Below, piece by piece: positions 42,219 to 49,837 of a DNA stretch of 64,000 bases (position 1 is the first letter of the stretch; the number at the start of each line of letters is the position of its first letter). Source of the DNA: Alicyclobacillus shizuokensis NBRC 103103 (GTDB lineage: Bacteria; Bacillota; Bacilli; Alicyclobacillales; Alicyclobacillaceae); contig NZ_BCQV01000010.1 in the NCBI RefSeq assembly GCF_001552255.1, forward strand, positions 1 through 64,000, written 5' to 3'. Made by a program: the position numbers and the translations under genes. The notes beneath the pieces were generated by a model that worked only from the letters and a program-made list of their open reading frames with translations, had not been told where the DNA came from and ran no database searches.

Positions 42219-43024
42219 TGGCCACGAAACGAGGAAGCGCGCGGCTGGATCAGTCTCTGGCCGCGCTGAAAGAATTGGCGTCGCAGCTAGGATACTGGCC
42301 GTCAAAGGAGCAGTGGGACGAATACGCGTCAGTGCATGGCCTGCTACGGTATATGTCCATGTACTACCACATCCGGAAGTCGTGGAACACCCTTCGTGAT
42401 GAGATGGGGTTCTCTCCGCGCGAGGTCACGTACACGAAGGAAGACTGTATCCGCGCGCTCCAGGAGGCTGCGAAAGTCGCGCCTCTCCTCTCGCAAGATG
42501 CATATGAGGCATGGCAGACCCAGCACCCCGAGTATCCGACGCTGGAGCAGGTGAAGCGGCGGCTCGGCGGCACCTGGAACCGAGCGAAGGAGCGAGCCGG
42601 ACTGCCAACCGTAGATCCCGCGCGTGAGGGATGGTCGGACGAGGAACTGCGCGCGTCGTTGCTGGCGTGCTCAGCATTCTATGGGCTGAAGTTCAGCGAG
42701 CAGGACTACGTCGAGTGGCGGGAGAAGCATCCTGATCGGCCTCACATCGAGACCATTCGCGCGCGTTTCGGCGGCATGGCCCAGGCGAAAAAAGCGTTAG
42801 GGCTCGATGCGTATGAAGTAGGACCGCCAACCGAGTACACGGATGCGCAGATCCTTTCGTATCTGCTGCGCTTTCTGCGAGAGCAGATCAGCCTGGATGC
42901 CTACCTGCAGTGGCGGGAGGTGAATGGAGGGCCGTCCATGACTCCGATCCGGGAACGGTTTGGAGGGTATGAAGAAGCGTTGAGACGGTCGCTGGAACTG
43001 TACCTGTGGAAAGGCCGTAACTGA
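42218..43024 (+). CDS. Accessory-cassette protein 3, four homing-endonuclease-associated repeats
   Basis: 268 residues made of four roughly 55-residue repeats of the HNH-repeat type (residues about 8-65, 75-130, 138-200, 210-265), with phrases such as EYPTLEQVKRRLGGTWNRAKE and RPHIETIRARFGGMAQAKKAL. These repeats bind DNA in homing endonucleases, yet no HNH or GIY nuclease domain is attached. Likely a sequence-specific DNA-binding protein. GTG 42218 is 7 nt after GGAGG. Phased DNA repeats follow right after it. Confidence 0.65.
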   Translation: MATKRGSARLDQSLAALKELASQLGYWPSKEQWDEYASVHGLLRYMSMYYHIRKSWNTLRDEMGFSPREVTYTKEDCIRALQEAAKVAPLLSQDAYEAWQTQHPEYPTLEQVKRRLGGTWNRAKERAGLPTVDPAREGWSDEELRASLLACSAFYGLKFSEQDYVEWREKHPDRPHIETIRARFGGMAQAKKALGLDAYEVGPPTEYTDAQILSYLLRFLREQISLDAYLQWREVNGGPSMTPIRERFGGYEEALRRSLELYLWKGRN

Positions 43025-43029
43025 GATTC

Positions 43030-43061
43030 GTGCGTTTTTGGTGCGCTTTTCGTGCGCTTTC
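43030..43061. repeat. Three 11-bp-phased GTGCGYTTTY repeats
   Basis: GTGCGTTTTT (43030), GTGCGCTTTT (43041) and GTGCGCTTTC (43052), exactly one helical turn apart, immediately after the repeat-protein gene. Likely binding sites on one face of the helix. Confidence 0.65.
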
Positions 43062-43131
43062 CTTGCGAAAATGGCGGGGAAATCGGCGCTATACTGGGGG
43101 CAAGCCAAGCTATACCCTCGGGAGGCCGAAC

Positions 43132-43302
43132 ATGCCAAAGCCAGCGCCGTTCTACCACGTGAGCCAGTCGGATTACGCGCGTAGGACGGCGCGAGACCCT
43201 GCATCTATCGTGGCGGCGAAAGATGCTCGGGAACGTGCCAGGCAGCGCCGGAGGGAGCCGACGCGCGAGGATCGTAAGCCTCGCCCTTCCGGCGGTGCTT
43301 AG
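43132..43302 (+). CDS. Small basic protein
   Basis: 56 residues, Arg/Ala-rich (ARERARQRRREPTRED), probably unstructured and nucleic-acid binding. ATG is 6 nt after GGGAGG. No family is recognised. Confidence 0.55.
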   Translation: MPKPAPFYHVSQSDYARRTARDPASIVAAKDARERARQRRREPTREDRKPRPSGGA

Positions 43303-43396
43303 GCAATGCCGAGGTACCAAAAATCTGTATGTATTTTAGTTTGTTGCAGCCATCGGAGTTACGTTCCCCCTATCTTGTGGATGAACTAGACACATG

Positions 43397-43421
43397 GGCG
43401 GCCTTCGTGCCGCCGACTTTT
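43397..43421 (+). terminator. Possible terminator
   Basis: GGCGGC-CTTCGT-GCCGCC stem followed by GACTTTTATTTT. The T-run is displaced by 3 nt, so it is only moderately convincing. Confidence 0.5.
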
Positions 43422-43449
43422 ATTTTCGCAACGAAAGGCGGAACGAGCC

Positions 43450-43623
43450 GTGATCAAGAATCTCAGAGGTTACGTCGAAATGGGATTCCAAAAGACGATG
43501 GCGGACGCCCAAGACATCCAACAAGCTCGCCAAGAGCAGGACGAGCGTTTTAACGCTGCGAGGCGACGCATGTCCGAATGGGACAAGAACACCCGATTGA
43601 TTCAGAGAAAACAACAGCTTTGA
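43450..43623 (+). CDS. Small charged helical protein
   Basis: 57 residues, strongly helical and charged (QDIQQARQEQDERFNAARRRM). GTG start 8 nt after AAAGGCGG. No family is recognised. The base composition is less GC-rich than neighbours. Confidence 0.5.
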   Translation: MIKNLRGYVEMGFQKTMADAQDIQQARQEQDERFNAARRRMSEWDKNTRLIQRKQQL

Positions 43624-43683
43624 GGACCCACGCCAATAGGCGTTGTCCATATCTCTTTATTCGACCGTGCCCGCGCGAAAAAT

Positions 43684-43793
43684 CTCCAGCCTCCCGAAAG
43701 CGACAGCAACGTGGCCACCTGCCGGCGGGCAAACCGACAGGAAGGCTGTCCCTACCTTTTTCCGTCGAGCGCCACCCGGCGGTAAGGCTGGAG
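43684..43793 (+). ncRNA. Candidate structured RNA in ORF-free gap
   Basis: A perfect 9-bp pairing (CTCCAGCCT 43684-43692 with AGGCTGGAG 43785-43793) closes about 110 nt that contain at least three further small stems: TGCC/GGCA (43720-43731), GACAG/CTGTC (43736-43750) and CGCC/GGCG (about 43770-43781). An alternative GACAGC/GCTGTC pairing also exists. It lies in a 243-bp gap without a gene on either strand, upstream of the orphan gene at 43867. Strand is assumed. It may simply be GC-rich background. Confidence 0.4.
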
Positions 43794-43866
43794 CTGGTGG
43801 GCCGCGCGGGGATACATAGCAGGAATTTTCCTCCCCTTGCAGAATTGGGTGAGTGGGGAGGGTGAT

Positions 43867-44211
43867 ATGATGAGAAACTTTGTTTCGTTGACAACGTTTA
43901 TTCAGGAAATGTCGTTGTTGGTGGACGCAGGTCAAGTTCGCTCAATCGAGGAAGTTGAATCGCATATTGCGAAGAAAGATTTGATGGAGTGGCTTGAAAC
44001 GGAATTTCCGTTTTCCAGCGAGGTTGGCGTTGACCTGAGTTTGTTCAAGAAACCCGAACGGGATTTGATACATAACGGATTATATGAATGGTTGATGGGA
44101 TACCAGGGGCAGGAACGAAGAAAATGGGGTATCGAGAATAACGGGCTGTGCCTATTGATATCATGGACCACCGAATTGGTCCGGGATGAGTTCAGAAAGT
44201 TGGGCGCCTAA
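43867..44211 (+). CDS. AT-richer orphan gene
   Basis: 114 residues, helical and acidic (SIEEVESHIAKKDLMEWLETE, then GLYEWLMGYQGQERRKW). Its base composition is visibly AT-richer than genes on both sides, and it is flanked by an ORF-free possible RNA and a strong terminator, so it looks like a separately acquired moron. ATG follows GGGGAGGG. No family is recognised. Confidence 0.6.
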   Translation: MMRNFVSLTTFIQEMSLLVDAGQVRSIEEVESHIAKKDLMEWLETEFPFSSEVGVDLSLFKKPERDLIHNGLYEWLMGYQGQERRKWGIENNGLCLLISWTTELVRDEFRKLGA

Positions 44212-44212
44212 T

Positions 44213-44237
44213 ACCCGCTTCGGCGGGTTTTTCTTTT
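44213..44237 (+). terminator. Rho-independent terminator after orphan gene
   Basis: ACCCGC-TTCG-GCGGGT stem running straight into TTTTCTTTTT. Confidence 0.92.
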
Positions 44238-44247
44238 TGGGGAGGCG

Positions 44248-44445
44248 ATGAATGACATGGAGCCGATTCAACTGTACGCATCCATCCCACAGATCCAGAG
44301 CGCCATCAAGGTGGGCGGCGACGGATCCGGGAGGATACAGTTCGATGTGCCGGCCAGTGAAATGGCGGCCTTGCTGAGGCTGGTCGCGTTCGCGCCGGGC
44401 AAGCTGCTCAGGCTGACGGTGGAAGTGCAGGACGATGCCAGCTAG
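44248..44445 (+). CDS. Small phage protein upstream of HNH gene
   Basis: 65 residues, beta-rich (GRIQFDVPASEMAALLRLVAF). ATG 44248 is only 2 nt from GGGGAGG; ATG 44257 at 11 nt may be the true start. The end overlaps the HNH gene by 11 bp. Members of this kind are common before terminase modules. Confidence 0.6.
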   Translation: MNDMEPIQLYASIPQIQSAIKVGGDGSGRIQFDVPASEMAALLRLVAFAPGKLLRLTVEVQDDAS

Positions 44446-44797
44446 ACCGAAGCGGCCATGTATGCACCCGGGATGCCCTGAGCTGGTGGAGGGCGGATAT
44501 TGCGAACGACATCAGCCGAAGCGTGAGCGCAATGCCGAATATGACCGCGAGCGTGGCACCGCACATCAGCGTGGGTACGGAGCGCGGTGGAGAAAGGCAC
44601 GGTTGGCGTTCCTGCGTGAGCATCCGTGGTGTGTCATGTGCGAGCGGGAAGGCAGGCTGCGGGCGGCAGAAGTCGTGGACCATATCGTGCCGCACAAGGG
44701 AGACTACGAGAGGTTCTGGGACCAGAGCAACTGGCAGCCATTATGTATACGCCACCATAACGCCAAGACGGCGAGGGAGGATATGGGAGCATGGTAG
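44435..44797 (+). CDS. HNH endonuclease (packaging-associated)
   Basis: 120 residues. An N-terminal Cys/His knuckle (CMHPGC, CERH) and a full HNH core: CVMCEREG, VVDHIVPHKGD, SNWQPLCIRHHNAKT. HNH proteins immediately upstream of P27/TerL are needed for cos cleavage in several HK97-type phages. It fits a cos-packaging phage. Confidence 0.9.
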   Translation: MPARPKRPCMHPGCPELVEGGYCERHQPKRERNAEYDRERGTAHQRGYGARWRKARLAFLREHPWCVMCEREGRLRAAEVVDHIVPHKGDYERFWDQSNWQPLCIRHHNAKTAREDMGAW

Positions 44798-45027
44798 CAA
44801 CCGCTAAGGTAAAGCTGATGAAAGGTATGTTGCGGTTGGCCGGATCGCCCGCCTGGCGTGCGGATATGTATGAGGCGTTGTGCGAGCTTGCAACACGCCT
44901 GAAAGAAATAGGGGTACCGGAAGACATACGTCGAGAGGTTATCTGGCCTCATGTGGAGTCTATGTTTGACGCATGCACTCAGCGGGTTGTGGCCGAGCGA
45001 AAGCAGAGGGTCGCTGCGAAGGGGTAG
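44791..45027 (+). CDS. Small helical phage protein
   Basis: 78 residues, helical (LATRLKEIGVPEDIRREVIW), between HNH and TerS. ATG overlaps the previous stop. It may assist packaging. No family is recognised. Confidence 0.55.
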   Translation: MVATAKVKLMKGMLRLAGSPAWRADMYEALCELATRLKEIGVPEDIRREVIWPHVESMFDACTQRVVAERKQRVAAKG

Positions 45028-45120
45028 GGGGTAGGAAAAAGCTGGCGCTCGCGCCGGAGACCGCCGGGGTGGGTCGTCTTCGCACAAACTTCGTTTTTTG
45101 ACGTAAAAGGGGGTGGTCAC
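45028..45120. other. Probable cos region
   Basis: Gap between HNH and TerS with GC-rich palindromic patches (GGCGCTCGCGCC, GACCGCCGGGGTGGGTC) followed by CGCACAAACTTCG and a T6 run. The position and composition match cos sites of HNH-encoding Bacillota phages. The cut point cannot be read. Confidence 0.5.
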
Positions 45121-45618
45121 ATGGGCCGGAAGGCTATTCCGATTGAGCTGCAACTGATCAATGGCAACAAGAATCGGCTAACGAAATCAGAGATTGAAGC
45201 TCGCCGGTCTGCGGAACAACGCTTGAAGCCCAGGGCCGACCGCATAAGACCGCCCGCATGGTTGAGTCCGGTGGCAAAGCGGGAGTTCAAACGCATTGTC
45301 AAAGAGATGGATGGTCTGGACGTGCTGACCAACGTCGACGTGGATGCACTGGCCTTGTATTGTGACGCTTACGCGGCCTACGTCGAGTGCACGCGGATTA
45401 TCGAGGACGAAGGCCTAATGGTCGAGTACACCAACAAGGCGGCTGAGACGAACAAAGTTCCGCACCCGCTACTCACGAAGAAGAAGCAACTGGCCGAGCA
45501 GATGAAGGCCCTGGCTACAGAAATGGGTCTGACGCCCGCGTCCCGCACCAAGCTGGCCATGTCCAAAGAGGAGCCCAAAGAGCCAACGGAGTTCGAGCGC
45601 ATGTTTGGCGACGTGTGA
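45121..45618 (+). CDS. terS: Terminase small subunit (P27 family)
   Basis: 165 residues. N-terminal IPIELQLINGNKNRLTK and the central RIRPPAWLSPVAKREFKRIV, NVDVDALALYCDAYA are typical of P27-family TerS, which recognises cos and recruits TerL. The start follows GGGGGTGG. Confidence 0.92.
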   Translation: MGRKAIPIELQLINGNKNRLTKSEIEARRSAEQRLKPRADRIRPPAWLSPVAKREFKRIVKEMDGLDVLTNVDVDALALYCDAYAAYVECTRIIEDEGLMVEYTNKAAETNKVPHPLLTKKKQLAEQMKALATEMGLTPASRTKLAMSKEEPKEPTEFERMFGDV

Positions 45619-45624
45619 TAGCTC

Positions 45625-47319
45625 ATGTCTCTGCGGGAATGGATAATTGACTACGCACAGGGCTGCTTGGACGGGCAGGTGGTGGCATGCCAAAAGCACA
45701 AATGGGCCGCGCAACGGTTCTTGCGCGACATCGAACGGGAAGGCACAGACGCCTTTCCGTTTGTGTTTGACGACGCAAAAGCGGCTCGTTTTCTGTTCTG
45801 GATGAGTCAGTTTCGGCATACCAAGGGCAAGCTCCAGGGCCAGCGCATCGATCCGCATCCAATTCAGGTTTTCGTATTCGCGAACATCTACGGTTGGGTA
45901 CATCGGGACACTGGATTGCGCCGATTCCGAAAGGCCTATTGGCAGGTGGGACGGAAGAACGCGAAGTCTCAGAGCCTGGCCTGTGTCGGCTCCTATGAGG
46001 CGATGGCCATGGGAGAGAACATGTCAGAGGTCTACGTGGGTGCAACGAAGGCCGAACAGAGCCGCATCGTGTGGAACGAGATCAAAGCTCAATTGGCTGG
46101 GTGCGCTGACCTCAAAGGAAAGTATCGGGTGGCCTATGGAAAGATTGAGCATCCGAAAAGCGGGTCATTCATTGCGGCCTTATCGAAAGATGCCGGCAAA
46201 ACAGGTGACGGTCTGAACGTACAGTGCGGAATCATAGACGAGTACCATGCTCATGAAACAAGCGAGATCTATGACGTGCTGGTATCTGGCACCGGGGCTC
46301 GATCGCAGCCGCTCATGGTCATCATTACGACGGCAGGTTTTGACTTGAGCCACCCATGCTATTCGGTCGAGTACCGGTATGTCTCGCAGATTCTGGACCC
46401 TGACTCGCCTATCGAGAACGACGAGTATTTCGTGATGGTCAACGAACTCGACAAGGACGATGACATCAAGGACGAGACGGTCTGGGAGAAAGCAAACCCC
46501 ATCCTATGCTCATACGAGGAGGGGCGGGCATTCCTGCGCAATGAACTGAAAGCGGCGCTGGACGTGCCGGAGAAGATGCGTAACTTCCTCACGAAGAACA
46601 TGAACATCTGGGTCGACCAGAAAGACAACGGCTACATGCCGCTGGACAAATGGCGCGCCTGCGGGACGGATGAAACGCTGGACCTAGGCGGGCGCGAGTG
46701 CTATGTCGGCGTGGACCTTTCGACCAAGATCGACCTTACCAGTGTGGCGTTCGAGTTTCCGTTGGGAGATGGCCGATATGTGGTCAAGCATCACTCGTTC
46801 ATGCCAGAGGATACCATGGCGGCGAAGCGTCGCACTGATAAGGTGCCCTATGACCTGTGGGTGCAACAGGGCTGGATAACCGCGACGGACGGGGCCGTGG
46901 TCGACTACCGCTACATCCAGGCGTACATCCGGGAGATGGAGCGCAAGCACGGCTGGGTCATCAAAGAGATCTGCTATGACCCATACAACGCCACGCAGTT
47001 TGCGCAGGAGATGGAGGCGGAGGGATATGTGATGGTCGAAATTCGACAGGGCGTCCGGACGCTTAGCGAACCGACAAAGAACCTGCGCGAGCTAGTGCTA
47101 TCTGGCCGAATTGTACATGACAACGACCCGGTACTGACCTGGGCGATGAGCAACGCGGTCGAGCGTGCGGACCACAATGGCAACATCATGCTGGACAAGG
47201 CGCATTCGACGGAGCGCATTGACCCGGTGGCCGCGCTCATTAACGCGCATGTACGGGCCATGCGGGTGGAAGAGGTCGACCTGAACGCGCACATTCTGAG
47301 CGACGACTTTAGCTTTTGA
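45625..47319 (+). CDS. terL: Terminase large subunit
   Basis: 564-residue packaging motor. ATPase domain with Walker A VGRKNAKSQ near residue 108 and Walker B CGIIDEYHAHE near 202. C-terminal nuclease domain has VGVDLSTKIDLT and further Asp residues (CYDPYNATQ). Ribosome site is weak, so translation may be coupled to terS 6 bp upstream. Confidence 0.95.
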   Translation: MSLREWIIDYAQGCLDGQVVACQKHKWAAQRFLRDIEREGTDAFPFVFDDAKAARFLFWMSQFRHTKGKLQGQRIDPHPIQVFVFANIYGWVHRDTGLRRFRKAYWQVGRKNAKSQSLACVGSYEAMAMGENMSEVYVGATKAEQSRIVWNEIKAQLAGCADLKGKYRVAYGKIEHPKSGSFIAALSKDAGKTGDGLNVQCGIIDEYHAHETSEIYDVLVSGTGARSQPLMVIITTAGFDLSHPCYSVEYRYVSQILDPDSPIENDEYFVMVNELDKDDDIKDETVWEKANPILCSYEEGRAFLRNELKAALDVPEKMRNFLTKNMNIWVDQKDNGYMPLDKWRACGTDETLDLGGRECYVGVDLSTKIDLTSVAFEFPLGDGRYVVKHHSFMPEDTMAAKRRTDKVPYDLWVQQGWITATDGAVVDYRYIQAYIREMERKHGWVIKEICYDPYNATQFAQEMEAEGYVMVEIRQGVRTLSEPTKNLRELVLSGRIVHDNDPVLTWAMSNAVERADHNGNIMLDKAHSTERIDPVAALINAHVRAMRVEEVDLNAHILSDDFSF

Positions 47320-47331
47320 GGGGGTGTAGAC

Positions 47332-47529
47332 ATGCGGGTCCTACGCGCATTACTGACGTTCTTCACCCTCTTCGGAGATGACATACTCGCCATTGCGGGC
47401 CTGGCAATCGTCTGCCGGGCCACATTTATGCTCAGTAATGTGGCTGGATGGTATGTGATTGGCGCTATTTTGTGCATTTTGGCCGTAATTTGGTCGAAAA
47501 ACGTGCCAAAACCGCCGCAAAGGGGGTGA
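47332..47529 (+). CDS. Small two-helix membrane protein
   Basis: 65 residues with two hydrophobic segments (AIAGLAIVCRATFMLS; YVIGAILCILAVIW). GAGGGGGTG before ATG. Small membrane proteins at this position, between TerL and portal, are common in HK97-type phages. Confidence 0.65.
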   Translation: MRVLRALLTFFTLFGDDILAIAGLAIVCRATFMLSNVAGWYVIGAILCILAVIWSKNVPKPPQRG

Positions 47530-47536
47530 AAAGTGA

Positions 47537-48796
47537 GTGTTTTTGAGCTCTGCACTTGAAAAACGGGGCCTGATGGATGTTTCCGACCTGACCAATCCAG
47601 CGGATTGGCTCATCTCTATCTTTGGCGGCGAGCCAACGTATAGCGGCGAGCGGATCACAGCAGACTCGGCCTTGATGAACTCGAACGTGTATGCATGCGC
47701 GTCCATTCTCGGTGGCGACATCGGAAAGCTGCCCATTCAGATTTTCAAGCAGAGCCGTGGAAGTCTGTCGAAGGATATCGAACACCCTGTGGCGCAGCTC
47801 CTGGGATCAAGGCCGAACCCGTACATGTCGGCCTACACATTCAAGGAACTCATAATGCTGCACCTAGTGGCCTGGGGCAACGCATATGCGGCGATTGATT
47901 GGGGATTTGACGGCCGGCCGACGGCATTATGGCCGCTAGACCCGGCCGCAACGGATGTCGTGCTGGATCCAGTGACCGGAGACCTCTGGTACACGACGGT
48001 CATCCCAACCGGGGAGATGCGCAAGCTGGCGTGGCATGACGTGTTTCACCTCAAGTATCCGGGCAAGAGTGGCCTGAAAGGTATCTCGCCTATCTCGGTC
48101 CTGCGTGAGGAGTTGGGTGCGCAGCAGGCGGCGAAGAAGTTTGCCGGCGCATTCTGGGCAAACGGAACGGCGAGCCGTGGCGTGTTGAAGGTGCCGGCGG
48201 CGTTGAAAAAAGAAGCCAAGGACAAGGCTCGTGAGGAATGGCAAAAGCTCAACAGTGGTCTGACAAACGCTCATAAGATCGCCATCCTTGACGGTGGCAT
48301 CGAATACCAGAGCATCAGCATGCCGCTGGAGGATGCCCAATTCATTGAGCAGCAGAAGTTCGGGGTGCTTGAGGTCGCGAAGGTCTATAAGATCCCAGCG
48401 CACAAGCTGAACCAACTCGACCGTGCGACGTTCAGTAACATCGAACAGCAGAGCCTGGACTATGTGAAGAACACCCTGCAGCCCATCGTGACCCAATGGG
48501 AGCAGGAGATTAACTACAAGCTATTCTCGCCATCGGAGCAGAAGCGATACTATGCCAAGTTCAATCTCACATCGGAGCTGCGCGGAGACGCGGCAAGTCG
48601 GGCTGCCTACTACAAGTCCATGTGGGAAGTAGGCGCCTATTCTATCAACGACATCCGCGCCCTTGAGGAGCAGGACGGCATCGGTCCGGACGGGGACAAG
48701 CACTTTGTTCCGCTCAACTACGTTCCAGTTGGGTTGATTGAAGAGGTATTGGGCTCACACGGCGGAAAGGCTGCGGCCGCGAAAGGAGGTGAGTGA
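47537..48796 (+). CDS. Portal protein (HK97 family)
   Basis: 419-residue dodecameric portal through which DNA enters the capsid. Family pattern: SALMNSNVYACASILGGDIGKLP, LIMLHLVAWGNAYA, and PAHKLNQLDRATFSNIEQQS. GTG start, 10 nt after GGGGG. Ends 1 bp before the protease. Confidence 0.93.
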   Translation: MFLSSALEKRGLMDVSDLTNPADWLISIFGGEPTYSGERITADSALMNSNVYACASILGGDIGKLPIQIFKQSRGSLSKDIEHPVAQLLGSRPNPYMSAYTFKELIMLHLVAWGNAYAAIDWGFDGRPTALWPLDPAATDVVLDPVTGDLWYTTVIPTGEMRKLAWHDVFHLKYPGKSGLKGISPISVLREELGAQQAAKKFAGAFWANGTASRGVLKVPAALKKEAKDKAREEWQKLNSGLTNAHKIAILDGGIEYQSISMPLEDAQFIEQQKFGVLEVAKVYKIPAHKLNQLDRATFSNIEQQSLDYVKNTLQPIVTQWEQEINYKLFSPSEQKRYYAKFNLTSELRGDAASRAAYYKSMWEVGAYSINDIRALEEQDGIGPDGDKHFVPLNYVPVGLIEEVLGSHGGKAAAAKGGE

Positions 48797-48797
48797 A

Positions 48798-49793
48798 ATG
48801 CCAGCGATCCCGGTACACCATACGCCGGTGGATACGGAGTCGTCCTTTGATGGGCCTGCTGCAAAGGCAAACATCCCGAATGACGCCGACGAGGCTACGC
48901 TGCGCAAAGCGTTTGCCTGGGTGGATCCGCAGGGCAATCCGGATACAAAGGCAGCGTACAAGTTCATCCACCATAACGTCAGCGACGATGGGGAGGTGGG
49001 TGATGCCAACTACCGAGCTTGCGTGTCCTGCATTGCGGTGCTCAACGGTGCGCGTGGGGGAGCCAACATCCCGGATGCGGATCGCCATGGCGTTTACGAG
49101 CATCTGGCCGCGCATATCCGAGATGCGGGATTGGAGCCGCCCCCACTTCGAAGTCGGTCCGAACTGCAAACAGACCGCGAGGTGCGCATCCTGCATGCTC
49201 CCGTGGAGTTGCGAGCGGCCGGCGACGGCGGAGAGTTCATCGAGGGATATGCGCTGAAGTTTGAGCGTTGGTCTGAGGTGTTTGGGTGGCTCGTTCCGTT
49301 TCGGGAGATCATCAGTCCGACCGCGCTGGATGAGGCGGATATGTCGAACGTCGTGGCGCTGTTCAACCACGATGCGAACATGCCACTAGCGCGGAATACG
49401 GTATCATCTGGACCCGGTCAGCTGCAGCTATCCGTGGACAACATTGGCCTGCGATTCAAGCTGCTTCCGACCGATACGACATATGCCAAGGATCTGATGA
49501 CCAATGTGCGTTCCGGAGTGGTGAACCAGTGTTCTTTCGCCTTCTCCATCGCAGATGATGGGGACGAGGTGAGTTACAACGAGGACCTGGGCATCTATGA
49601 GCGCCGCATCAATCGCTTCGAGCGCATCTACGACATCTCTGTAGTCACCTCTCCGGCGTACCCGGACACCGAAGCCGTCGTCGGGCAGCGGAGCCGAGAA
49701 AAGCTACAAGAGTTGGAACTTGCTCGGCGCCGTCCGAAGGTTGACGAGGAACGCGAAAAACTCAGGCTGGAACTGGACCTGCTGGAAATCTGA
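48798..49793 (+). CDS. HK97-type prohead protease with N-terminal extension
   Basis: 331 residues. Residues 120-315 are the U35 protease: HAPVELRAAGDGG, EIISPTAL, catalytic His in FNHDANMPLA (about 191) and Ser in VVTSPAYPDTEAV (about 286). Residues 1-105 are an extra domain (HHNVSDDGEVGDANYRACV, NGARGGANIPDADRHGVYEH) found fused to some phage head proteases. ATG 48798 after GGAGGTGA. It matures the capsid at the delta domain. Confidence 0.9.
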   Translation: MPAIPVHHTPVDTESSFDGPAAKANIPNDADEATLRKAFAWVDPQGNPDTKAAYKFIHHNVSDDGEVGDANYRACVSCIAVLNGARGGANIPDADRHGVYEHLAAHIRDAGLEPPPLRSRSELQTDREVRILHAPVELRAAGDGGEFIEGYALKFERWSEVFGWLVPFREIISPTALDEADMSNVVALFNHDANMPLARNTVSSGPGQLQLSVDNIGLRFKLLPTDTTYAKDLMTNVRSGVVNQCSFAFSIADDGDEVSYNEDLGIYERRINRFERIYDISVVTSPAYPDTEAVVGQRSREKLQELELARRRPKVDEEREKLRLELDLLEI

Positions 49794-49837
49794 CAGGTCT
49801 TTTTTCATGCGCCAAAACCTCTGAAGGAGCTGATCAA

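Noticed and set aside
43550..43894. Leftward 114-codon ORF across the gap at 43.6-43.9 kb
   Set aside because: Low-complexity, Arg/Ser/Pro-rich translation without ribosome site, overlapping two better genes; more likely a shadow of GC-rich structured sequence.
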